In this document: piece by piece, positions 17,402 to 25,115 of the stretch
Position numbering within the stretch: the stretch's first letter is position 1
Layout: every line of letters starts with the position of its first letter
DNA from: Paenibacillus sediminis
GTDB lineage: Bacteria > Bacillota > Bacilli > Paenibacillales > Paenibacillaceae
Direction: 5' to 3'
DNA: 64,000 bases
NCBI RefSeq assembly: GCF_017873765.1
Contig: NZ_JAGGKP010000001.1
Span: 1,178,001-1,242,000 of the forward strand
The notes under the pieces: generated by a model
Told to the model about the DNA's origin: nothing
Database searches by the model: none
Seen by the model: only the letters and a program-made list of their open reading frames with translations
Translations under genes and position numbers: made by a program

Positions 17402-18961
17402 ATGAAAGAGAACTCCGCAACCTACCGTGTCATGATTGTAGACGATGAAAGCATCTTACGGACAGGAATCATACATCTATGTAATTGGAGCGAATATAAC
17501 ATAGAGATTGTCGCTCAAGCCTCTAACGGCCAAGAGGCGCTGCATTTGATCGACAAGGTTCGTCCGCATGTTGTCATTACAGATATTGTCATGCCGATTA
17601 TGGATGGTGTTGAATTCACCAAAATGATGCGTATGCAGTACCCCGACATTAAAGTAGTTGTGCTCAGCAGCTATAGCGAGTTCGACTACGTCCGAGAAGT
17701 GTTCAAATACGGTGTCACGGATTATTTGCTCAAGCCGAAAGTATCGGCCACGGAGTTGATCTCCCTAATCCAATCCCTTTGCGGTGAGATGCCTCCAAAC
17801 CGATTGGATTCACCTCCAATGAAGCTGGATCCCGCCATAAGGCTCGGGCAATTACTCAGTACCGATAGAAACTTTAGTGAAGACATTGACTACGATTGGC
17901 AGGAATGGAGAGAACAATTCGCAGGAAAGCATTTTCGCATAGTGAAAGCCAGCACTGGCATTCTGCTATCCAAAACCCATTGGACACAAGCCCAAATCGA
18001 GCAAGTGATCATTGAGCTTGCTCAGGATCATTTGAGTTCCTGCAATTATGTCTGTGTATTTCTCAAAAATGAATGCGTCGTGCTCGTTAATTATGATACG
18101 AATCAAGCTGACGACGTGCAATCCTGTCTAGATGAATTTACGCGGCTTGCCATGAAATCGCTTACCTATATTAAATTTGTTCTCTCCCATGAGTTCGAGA
18201 ACATTGCCAAGATTCAAGCCGAGCATGAACGATTATCGCCTTACTTAGGCAAGCTCATTTATTTCCCTAAGCGACATTGTATCCCTGAGCATGAGATCAA
18301 GCCGGAGACCGATAAAGTAAATTTTGATCAAGCTCAATTCACATCGGCGCTCCGATCACTTGCCATCGATGACGCTTCCGTTCAATCCCAAGCCTTATTC
18401 GCGCACATTCGATCCACACAAGCGTATGACGAATACAGCCTGAAACGCTTATGCCAGAACATTATCTATTCTGCTATGAGCACGCTTGAACAAATGAAGC
18501 AGCCTTTATCCGAGTTAAGCTCTTCCAAGCTAAAACTGTTCAAGAAGATTGACCTGGCTTTTGATTTGGATGAGCTGGAATCGGTTTTTATTCAATTTGT
18601 AGACGATTTGAAAGCCGTCGTTCGGCAGACAGATCCTCAATCTATGATTCTGCATCGGATTTACGAATATGTGAACCAGAACTATGCGAATGATATTTCC
18701 TTGTCGGAGCTGGCTGACAAATTTCATCTGAATTACAGCTACTTGTCCTCTTATTTCAAGCAGCGGACGAACGAAAATCTGACGACGTTTATCAATCGGG
18801 TACGGATCGATAAAGCAAAAGAGCTATTGCAAAACTATGAGCTGTCCATCTCTCAAATCAGCCAGTTAACCGGATTCTCGGATCATAATTACTTTTCCAA
18901 AGTATTTAAAAAGATGACCGGCATGACTCCTGTGGAGTACCGCAATTATATCTACAAATAA
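17402..18961 (+). CDS. Response regulator, AraC-type output (YesN-like)
   Basis: 519 residues: receiver domain (DDE near 15 and phospho-acceptor Asp61 in VVITDIVMP), a middle region of about 270 residues and a C-terminal AraC-type double helix-turn-helix (about 425-519; SELADKFHLNYSYLSSYFKQ, SQISQLTGFSDHNYFSKVFKKMTGMTP). ATG 17402 follows GAGGTG; an upstream in-frame start at 17354 is less likely. It probably activates the divergent sugar-import/beta-galactosidase operon once phosphorylated by the kinase encoded 6 bases downstream. Confidence 0.92.
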   Translation: MKENSATYRVMIVDDESILRTGIIHLCNWSEYNIEIVAQASNGQEALHLIDKVRPHVVITDIVMPIMDGVEFTKMMRMQYPDIKVVVLSSYSEFDYVREVFKYGVTDYLLKPKVSATELISLIQSLCGEMPPNRLDSPPMKLDPAIRLGQLLSTDRNFSEDIDYDWQEWREQFAGKHFRIVKASTGILLSKTHWTQAQIEQVIIELAQDHLSSCNYVCVFLKNECVVLVNYDTNQADDVQSCLDEFTRLAMKSLTYIKFVLSHEFENIAKIQAEHERLSPYLGKLIYFPKRHCIPEHEIKPETDKVNFDQAQFTSALRSLAIDDASVQSQALFAHIRSTQAYDEYSLKRLCQNIIYSAMSTLEQMKQPLSELSSSKLKLFKKIDLAFDLDELESVFIQFVDDLKAVVRQTDPQSMILHRIYEYVNQNYANDISLSELADKFHLNYSYLSSYFKQRTNENLTTFINRVRIDKAKELLQNYELSISQISQLTGFSDHNYFSKVFKKMTGMTPVEYRNYIYK

Positions 18962-18967
18962 AGACAG

Positions 18968-20746
18968 GTGAATGACGTGCTTCGAAAAAACAGCATTTTT
19001 ATCAAAATCCTCATGCTGATGTTATCCGGCATCATCATAATTTCTATACTATTGATGTTCGCATCCTCATCGATCTCGGAGCGTATTCTGCTAGACCAGG
19101 TTATCCGAAGCGCCTCCGCCAACATGAATCTGATAAAAGATGATTTACTTAGCTATAACGAACAAGTGGTCAATACCATGCTTCAAGTCAACCGAAGCAA
19201 GGAGTTCAAAAATTATATTACGAAGCCAGCCAACACGCCCTTGGAACAGATTAACCTCGTCATTGCGCTCGGTCGGTACATGGATCTCTATAAGGATTAT
19301 CTAAGCCCGGAGAATTCACATATCATCGTATCCGGCATCCCTGGCGAAGGGGGACGGCATTATTCGAGCAACTCGCTGAAATGGGACAAGATCCCTCAAG
19401 ATTTCGTATCGAAATTCATGAACTTGAGCGGCCAAGTCCAGAACCGAATTCATTACTACAGCAGTCTGGATTTATTCTCGGAATCCGTTCCTTATGATAA
19501 TTACCTGTTTGCCGTCAAGCCTTTAATGGACGCAAGCACCGATCGCATGTACGGTTATGTAGCCGTTGTCATGGATGAACAGAATATATACCGCAAATAT
19601 AAGCCCTATATTTCGGACGGTATCCATATCTCGCTTATTTCGTCTGACGGCACCGTACTATCTAGCAGCAACAAGAAGCTTATTAGCAAGAAGGATATGT
19701 CGCTCCTTTCCATTGCTACGAACACTTCTGTGCAACATAAGGGGGTGTGGTCTGATGCCGATGATAAGCAAACCTATATTTCCTATTTTTTACCGGAGTA
19801 CAATGCGTATCTCGTCGAGGAAATCGATCAGTTAACGGCATTTGCTTCACTGTACAAGATCTCATATGAAATTCTCAAGGTGGTCATCTTCATCCTTCTC
19901 GTCAGTATGTTGTTCGTCTATTCCATTAGCCGACGGATAACACGCCCCTTGAATAAGCTGGTCAAGACGATGCAAGCCTCCACAGGATACAATTTGAAGT
20001 ATCACCCCTTGCAGGAAGACGGTAGCTATGAGACCAATGTTTTAACGAAGGCCTACAATCGTTTCATTACCGAAATCAATCAATACACTGATAAGCTCAT
20101 ATATGAGCAGCAGGAGCGGCGAAAAGCGGATTTAAATGCGCTGCAAATGCAGATTAATCCGCATTTTCTGTATAACACATTAAGCTCTATTAAATATTTG
20201 GCCAAAATGAATCGTACCGATCAAGTCGACGAGACCATTAACAGTCTGATCTCCATGCTGCAGAGTACCCTCGGTTCCACGGAAGATCGCGTGACGGTAG
20301 AGCAAGAAATCGAAACCCTGAAACACTACGTGTATATTAAGCAAATCCGGTATGGCGATCAGATCGGTGTACATTATGAAGTCGAAGAAAATTGCTTGCA
20401 ACTGCTGGTTCCGAAGCTCATCATTCAACCTTTCGTGGAGAATGCGTTCTTCCACGCCTTTCCCGGCTATCCTAGCGGGAATATTCATATCTTTATTCGC
20501 AGGCAAGTGGAATTCCTGATTATCGAAGTTATCGACGACGGGGTCGGTATGTCAGCTATCGAGGATCAAGTGAATGAGCGCAAGCAACAGCATTTATCCG
20601 GTATCGGCATCAACAATGTCCATAGCCGTATCCAATTATTATTCGGCTCACCATACGGCGTTCGTATCGAAAGCGAGCCCGGCTATGGCACAGCCATCCG
20701 AATCACGCTGCCCATTCTGGAGAAGCAGGAGCTTACGCAAACCTAA
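18968..20746 (+). CDS. Sensor histidine kinase, YesM type
   Basis: About 590 residues: N-terminal helix, extracellular Cache-like domain (about 40-295), second helix (about 300-320), HAMP linker, His_kinase phosphorylation motif QMQINPHFLYNTL and ATPase domain (LIIQPFVENAFFHAF, GIGINNVHSR, GYGTAIRITLP). Its start is GTG; either 18968 or the in-frame GTG at 18977, which has GGTGA 5 bases before it and may be the better one. It likely senses a sugar or bound solute-binding protein and phosphorylates the YesN-type regulator. In B. subtilis the yesMN-yesOPQ-yesZ set serves rhamnogalacturonan breakdown; the same gene types occur here. Confidence 0.92.
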   Translation: MNDVLRKNSIFIKILMLMLSGIIIISILLMFASSSISERILLDQVIRSASANMNLIKDDLLSYNEQVVNTMLQVNRSKEFKNYITKPANTPLEQINLVIALGRYMDLYKDYLSPENSHIIVSGIPGEGGRHYSSNSLKWDKIPQDFVSKFMNLSGQVQNRIHYYSSLDLFSESVPYDNYLFAVKPLMDASTDRMYGYVAVVMDEQNIYRKYKPYISDGIHISLISSDGTVLSSSNKKLISKKDMSLLSIATNTSVQHKGVWSDADDKQTYISYFLPEYNAYLVEEIDQLTAFASLYKISYEILKVVIFILLVSMLFVYSISRRITRPLNKLVKTMQASTGYNLKYHPLQEDGSYETNVLTKAYNRFITEINQYTDKLIYEQQERRKADLNALQMQINPHFLYNTLSSIKYLAKMNRTDQVDETINSLISMLQSTLGSTEDRVTVEQEIETLKHYVYIKQIRYGDQIGVHYEVEENCLQLLVPKLIIQPFVENAFFHAFPGYPSGNIHIFIRRQVEFLIIEVIDDGVGMSAIEDQVNERKQQHLSGIGINNVHSRIQLLFGSPYGVRIESEPGYGTAIRITLPILEKQELTQT

Positions 20747-20754
20747 CATACATC

Positions 20755-20964
20755 ATGATAACGCTGGAGGGTTTGATATGCGTGAGTACGTTCGTTGGAG
20801 CATTTCCTTTAACGAGTAGCCATCTAAGACCATCGTGCAACGTAGAATTTGGTGCTGTGAACGACTACGGCATTCTATACTGCTTCAAGTGGAAGCTGAT
20901 TAGTGGAAATTATTATTTCATAGAGTTTGAATCGTTAGATGTGTGCAAGAAGTCAAGAAAATAA
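20755..20964 (+). pseudogene. Possible remnant of an unidentified gene
   Basis: The 482 bases after the kinase hold no convincing full gene. The last ~40 codons before the TAA at 20964 (GAVNDYGILYCFKWKLISGNYYFIEF...) look protein-like in composition, but the frame upstream does not, and there is no ribosome site. A short GGAGG-ATG reading frame of 13 codons starts at 20778. I do not recognise either. It may be the end of a gene truncated by the adjoining repeat element. Confidence 0.25.
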
Positions 20965-21000
20965 TGAAGATCAATAGGGGAAGATATTTTGAGCGGGGGG

Positions 21001-21060
21001 GCGAATGCCACGAAGCGTGAATATGTTGTTAGCAGATGTCCCCGACTTTTCGAGCTTCAT
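21001..21060. repeat. Half copy (A) of GCTAAC/GTTAGC palindromic element
   Basis: Contains GAAGCGTGAATATGTTGTTA and GTTAGCAGATGTCCCCGACT, matching the right half of the complete element at 21404-21610. The left half is absent. It marks the far end of the unit carrying the 45-aa membrane peptide gene. Confidence 0.6.
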
Positions 21061-21229
21061 TCAAATTTCATTTAATATTATTTTTCTTTATTCGCTCTTT
21101 AATCAAGCTCTTTATAAATGGTATTATAGCCTATAATTTCTATTTACACTTTTTCATTTGTTTAACTATAGAAAATAGAATTTGCGGTGACGAAAGGACG
21201 CTAAATTCCTCGTTTCAGCTCGCGTCTAA

Positions 21230-21367
21230 TTATTGATTATCATTTCTTTGATTATTGTTTGTTATCATTTCTAGCTGTCTTTCAATATGATTTAATCGTT
21301 TATTTATCCTATAAATAATTGGCGTGTAACAAATTGCGATGAGAATGAGGATCCCTATTCCACACAT
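21230..21367 (-). CDS. 45-residue single-helix membrane peptide
   Basis: ATG at 21367 with AAAGGGG 9 bases upstream, and a TAA stop at 21230. The protein starts MCGIGILILIAICYTPIIY, a single membrane helix, followed by a short charged amphipathic tail (RINKRLNHIERQLEMITNNN...). Small proteins of this form are typical of unannotated cassette or stress genes. It lies between element copies A and B, reads in the same direction as the VOC gene in the next unit, and its start is close to copy B. Function unknown. Confidence 0.55.
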   Translation of the reverse strand: MCGIGILILIAICYTPIIYRINKRLNHIERQLEMITNNNQRNDNQ

Positions 21368-21403
21368 AAATGAATGCCCCTTTCATTTGTTTTTCTAATG
21401 CTC

Positions 21404-21610
21404 TTTCGATCTCGGGGATTTCTGCTAACGTTCTTGTATTCACGACGTCCCACCGGCTTAAGGCCACAAAGTGGCCGGCTGCGCGAAGCGCAGTTAGCCG
21501 GTGCGGATGTGTCCGCTGATTCCGCTTCTCCGAAATGCCTCGGCGGACCGAGGGCCGAATGATCCGAAGCGTTAATACGGTGTTAGCTGATGTTACCGAC
21601 TTCTTTGAAA
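21404..21610. repeat. Complete copy (B) of a hairpin-rich palindromic element
   Basis: About 205 bases, GC-rich in an AT-rich surrounding. Ends: GCTAAC at 21424-21429 and GTTAGC at 21582-21587, each followed inward by a 3-6 base unpaired spacer and a second pairing box (GTATTCACG at the left, CGTTAATAC at the right). Similarity continues about 18 bases outside the GCTAAC/GTTAGC boxes. Inside: stem CACCGGCT (21451-21458)/AGCCGGTG (21496-21503) enclosing hairpins GGCCAC-AAA-GTGGCC and CTGCGC-GAA-GCGCAG, then GCGGA/TCCGC (21503-21516) and CCTCGG-CGGA-CCGAGG (21538-21553). It may act as a folded recombination site or structured RNA. Confidence 0.7.
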
Positions 21611-21625
21611 TACATTCAAAATCCA

Positions 21626-22063
21626 TTATCCATTCATTTCAATCATTGTTCCACGTTCATCAAATTTAGAATTTGGATTAAAGGCTACTTCCCAATAGTT
21701 ATTCTCCGGATCTAAGAATCCTGCACTTCTTCCTCCCCAAAAAGCATTATTAGGCTCATGAATTATTCTGGCTCCTGCTTCTCGAGCTAATTTAATGATT
21801 TCATCTACTTGTACCGGATAATCAGTATTAATACTTAATGTCACCCCTCTAAAATAATTGGGACTTGAAGGTTTTGGTAAATCAATGCCTTTTGTCATTT
21901 CTTCAATTGACCAGATCGATAACATTCCTCCAGCAGTTTTAAATACTGAGTAGTTATCAGAACTCCAATCAGTTTCTGTCCATCCGAGTCCTTTATAAAA
22001 CGAACGAAGCAAAGGCAAATTCCATGCGCCTATCGTGATTAAACTAACTCTTTGTAAAATCAT
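21626..22063 (-). CDS. VOC-family (glyoxalase/bleomycin-resistance-like) protein
   Basis: A 145-residue single VOC module pair: MILQRVSLITIGAWNLPLLRSFYKGLGWTE-type N-terminus, WGGRSAGFLDPENNYWEVAF at the end with the metal-ligand Glu. GGAGG sits 7 bases before the ATG. Such proteins detoxify or bind small molecules. It is the sole gene between element copies B and C, and no typical terminator follows; copy B with its hairpins lies 16 bases past the stop and may serve that purpose. It looks like a mobile single-gene unit. Confidence 0.85.
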   Translation of the reverse strand: MILQRVSLITIGAWNLPLLRSFYKGLGWTETDWSSDNYSVFKTAGGMLSIWSIEEMTKGIDLPKPSSPNYFRGVTLSINTDYPVQVDEIIKLAREAGARIIHEPNNAFWGGRSAGFLDPENNYWEVAFNPNSKFDERGTMIEMNG

Positions 22064-22109
22064 TTCATATCCTCCAAGATTAAAGATTGAAATAAAGTTA
22101 AATTAGTTT

Positions 22110-22295
22110 GATGTGTTTGTCCCTCGGTAATTTCAGCTAACGTTGTTGTATTCACGAACGTCGTATATTTCATTGTAGAATGAATGTTTGTGAATTTCGT
22201 AAATATTTGCGTTGATAATGTATTCGCGAATTGTATGATTCTTTCCTTTTTTAAAGTCGAAATTACGTAATAAACGACGTCGGGAATGTCCCCAA
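22110..22295. repeat. Copy (C) of the palindromic element, right end deleted
   Basis: The left end is complete: CCCTCGGTAATTTCAGCTAA at 22121-22140, then the GTATTCACGA box and ACGTCG. The right end shows ACGACGTCGGGAATG joined straight to TCCCC, so the segment carrying the GTTAGC box is missing. It is consistent with a deletion between the two ATG triplets that flank that segment in copy B. The inner part is AT-rich and unlike that of B. Lies between the proS terminator and the VOC gene. Confidence 0.6.
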
Positions 22296-22330
22296 GTTCT
22301 TTTCAAAAAACAACTATTACCTTTAATGAC

Positions 22331-22363
22331 AAAAAAGGATGAGAGATTATTCTCTCATCCTTT
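22331..22363 (-). terminator. proS terminator
   Basis: AAAGGATGAGAGA (22334-22346) pairs with TCTCTCATCCTTT (22351-22363); on the minus strand it is followed by TTTTTTG. It lies 40 bases after the proS stop codon. Confidence 0.88.
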
Positions 22364-22403
22364 ACAAATTTCAATCAACTTTAGATACAATATCCTGTCA
22401 TGT

Positions 22404-24095
22404 TCAAAGCGTCATCCTTCTAATCACTTCATCCACACGAATCCAGCTTGCCTCTTGCTCCTGCCGCTTCTTAAACTCTACAAATCCCTCTGCTGCCTTC
22501 TTACCAACAACTACGCGGCTTGGAATGCCGAACATATCTGCATCTTTCAACTTGACGCCGACACGTTCATCACGGTCATCGACTAATACGTCGTAGCCTT
22601 GGTTAACAAGACTCTTGTATAACGCTTCTGTTAGATTCATTTGCGCTTCGTCTTTCATCGATACAGGGATAATGTGGACTTGGAATGGGGCGATTGATTC
22701 AGGCCAGACAATCCCGTTCTCGTCGTGATGTTGTTCTACAATGGCAGACAATAATCTGGATACCCCGATACCGTAACATCCCATAATCATCGGTTGCTCT
22801 TTACCGTTACGATCAACGAATGTTGCACCTAGCGTCTCGCTGTATCTGGTACCAAGTTTAAATACGTGCCCGATCTCAATACCGCGCTGTAAACGCAGCT
22901 GACCAGAACAACGAGGACAAGAGTCTCCTTCAACCACATTCCGATAATCACCGACGTGTGCCATTGTAAAATCACGGCAAGGGCGAACATTGAGCAAATG
23001 AAAATCGAGTTCATTCGCCCCTGTTACCGCAGAAGTCATTTGAGCAACGCTATGATCGATATAGAGAGGAATCGTCAATCCAATTGGACCAACAAAACCT
23101 AGCACAAGACCATGAGATTTCATCACTTCAGCATCTGCAAGAGTAAGCTCATTAGCTCCAATCGTATTCTTCACTTTGATCTCATTCACTTCATGATCTC
23201 CGCGGACCGCAACAGCAATAAGCTGACCATCTGCCTCATAGACAAGCGTCTTGATAATGTCACGTGCGGTGATATTCAATGCTGTCACAAGCTCGTCAAT
23301 GGTTTTGATTTGTGGACTATAAATTTTCTCATACACTGCTCCTTCTTCATGGTTAGCTGACGAAAGTAACACAGGTCCGGCTGCAGCCTTCTCTAAATTC
23401 GCTGAATAGTCGCAATTGCTGCATGCAGCAATCGTATCCTCGCCAATATCGGCTAAAGCCATAAATTCATGCGTGCCGCCTTCCCCTCCGATCGCGCCTG
23501 GATCTGCTTCAACCGCAGCAAAATTCAGTCCAACGCGAGTAAAGATATTACGATACGCCTTAACCATTTGCCAATACGTTTTGTCTAAGCCTTCCCAGTC
23601 CGTATCAAAGGAATAAGCATCCATCATTAGAAATTCTCGACTTCTTAACAGGCCAAATCTTGGTCTTCGTTCATCACGGAACTTCGTCTGAATCTGATAT
23701 ACATTCATCGGTAATCTTCGGTAAGAGTTCACTTCGCCGCCTACGAGGGTTGTAATTACTTCTTCATGCGTGGGGCCAAGAACGAACGGACGATTGTGTC
23801 TGTCCTGAAGACGAACCAATTCAGGTCCATATCGCTCATCCCGGCCCGATCTCACCCACAACTCTGCAGGCTGCATCGCAGGCATGAATATTTCTTGCGC
23901 GCCCGCTCTGTCCATCTCTTCACGAATGATGTTTTCAATTTTACGAAGCACTCTCCAGCCGAGCGGTAAATACGAATAAATGCCAGCCGCCAGCTGCCGA
24001 ATCATCCCTGATCGCAGCAACCACTGATGGCTAGCCGCTTCCGCTTCTGCAGGCGTCTCCCGTAATGTCGTTGATAATAAGGTGCTTTGACGCAT
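22404..24095 (-). CDS. proS: Prolyl-tRNA synthetase
   Basis: 563 residues, class II bacterial-type ProRS: motif 1 region (LPLGWRVLRKIENIIREEMDRAGAQEI), motif 2 (TKFRDERRPRFGLLRSREFLMMDAYSF), the INS editing domain (about 225-400) and motif 3 (GCYGIGVSRLLSAI), then the anticodon-binding domain. It charges tRNA-Pro. ATG 24095 follows a GGGGGGA ribosome site; the longer frame starting at 24224 lies inside the T-box leader and is not used. Expression is controlled by the T-box upstream. Confidence 0.96.
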   Translation of the reverse strand: MRQSTLLSTTLRETPAEAEAASHQWLLRSGMIRQLAAGIYSYLPLGWRVLRKIENIIREEMDRAGAQEIFMPAMQPAELWVRSGRDERYGPELVRLQDRHNRPFVLGPTHEEVITTLVGGEVNSYRRLPMNVYQIQTKFRDERRPRFGLLRSREFLMMDAYSFDTDWEGLDKTYWQMVKAYRNIFTRVGLNFAAVEADPGAIGGEGGTHEFMALADIGEDTIAACSNCDYSANLEKAAAGPVLLSSANHEEGAVYEKIYSPQIKTIDELVTALNITARDIIKTLVYEADGQLIAVAVRGDHEVNEIKVKNTIGANELTLADAEVMKSHGLVLGFVGPIGLTIPLYIDHSVAQMTSAVTGANELDFHLLNVRPCRDFTMAHVGDYRNVVEGDSCPRCSGQLRLQRGIEIGHVFKLGTRYSETLGATFVDRNGKEQPMIMGCYGIGVSRLLSAIVEQHHDENGIVWPESIAPFQVHIIPVSMKDEAQMNLTEALYKSLVNQGYDVLVDDRDERVGVKLKDADMFGIPSRVVVGKKAAEGFVEFKKRQEQEASWIRVDEVIRRMTL

Positions 24096-24133
24096 GGAAA
24101 TCCCCCCATTTTCATGAATTATATGAATAAAAT

Positions 24134-24390
24134 AAAAAAACACACTCGTCCTCAAGGGACGAATGTGTCGTGGTACCACCCTAATTCGACTGACCTGCAA
24201 TAGCAAGCAGTCCTTCATTTCCATAACGGGAATGATCCGGCAGTCTATTCAGACTTGCAGCTGCATGGTAGGAAGCTTACGCTATACTTTGGAAGACCTT
24301 TCAGCCGCTGAGTCTTCTCTCTGTAACCGTATTACCCGCGTAACTTATGGCCATGGTCGTTGCTTTTTCTTCATTATTATTAATTAAAAT
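24134..24390 (-). promoter_or_regulatory. T-box riboswitch leader of proS
   Basis: On the minus strand the leader has an AGAGA-type stem I segment, CCGTTATG, the T-box core GGGTGGTACCACG (24169-24182) and a competing terminator CACATTCGTCC / GGACGAGTGTG with a run of seven T. Uncharged tRNA-Pro would stabilise the antiterminator. I could not assign the specifier codon with certainty. Confidence 0.9.
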
Positions 24391-24410
24391 ACACATTCCT
24401 TGCTAAAGTG

Positions 24411-24932
24411 TCAATTGTTCCGTAGTTCCTTCCATCCAAGAGCCAGCTCTTCATGCTCCTCTTCTCCAATGGAAATAGTCTTCGAGCCGATCATCTGTCC
24501 ACCCATTCTCTCATAAAATCCTAGAGCCTTATTTCCCCGTAGTACCCAGACTAACATAGAATGAATGCCATGCTCTATGAAATCATGAACAATCTGATTT
24601 ACCAGGTTTGCTCCTATGCCTTGACCCTGCACATGCTCGAGCAAATAGATGGCATACAGTTCGCCTTCATATTCGAACTCTTTACTGCGATTAGGCCCGC
24701 CCATGGCAAACCCGACGACCTCTCCTCCATCATCTTCAGCAACATAAATAAATCTAAGATCTGTATTTGCTTCAGGACTTATTGCTCCTCTCCAAACCTG
24801 TTCCCTTGATTCAATAGACATATTGGATAAGTAAGCATCAGACACAATACCTCTATACGTTGTTCGCCAGCTGTTTACCTGAACCGCAGCAATGGAGTAA
24901 GCATCCTCTATCACGGCTTTTCTAATGTTCAT
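24411..24932 (-). CDS. GNAT-family N-acetyltransferase
   Basis: 173 residues with the GNAT fold; the acetyl-CoA loop is EHVQGQGIGANLV (Q/RxxGxG/A), preceded by LYAIYLL (motif A) and followed by MLVWVLRGNKALGFYERMGG (motif B). Substrate unknown. It is a single gene upstream of the proS T-box on the same strand, with its own start region. Confidence 0.88.
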   Translation of the reverse strand: MNIRKAVIEDAYSIAAVQVNSWRTTYRGIVSDAYLSNMSIESREQVWRGAISPEANTDLRFIYVAEDDGGEVVGFAMGGPNRSKEFEYEGELYAIYLLEHVQGQGIGANLVNQIVHDFIEHGIHSMLVWVLRGNKALGFYERMGGQMIGSKTISIGEEEHEELALGWKELRNN

Positions 24933-25115
24933 AGATAAACTCCTTTATCCCATACTAATTACATTGATTTAAATTTATCATCTATCTCAATATAATGGAA
25001 TGCTTTTCCATAACACTTAGCCTTATACATCATTTTCCCTGCAATGCATTTTCTTTACTGGACGATTTGCGGTACAATAAATAATTGTAGTTACATAGAG
25101 ATTGGAGGAATGAAC

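Noticed and set aside
20755..20964. 70-codon frame after the YesM gene as a full gene
   Set aside because: No ribosome site at its ATG and an implausible N-terminal half; kept only as a possible remnant.
21309..21626. 105-codon minus-strand frame across element copy B
   Set aside because: It translates the hairpin-rich repeat, while the 45-codon gene in another frame has a proper ribosome site.
24096..24224. N-terminal extension of ProRS from 24224
   Set aside because: It would be translated from the T-box terminator and antiterminator; the ATG at 24095 has the ribosome site.
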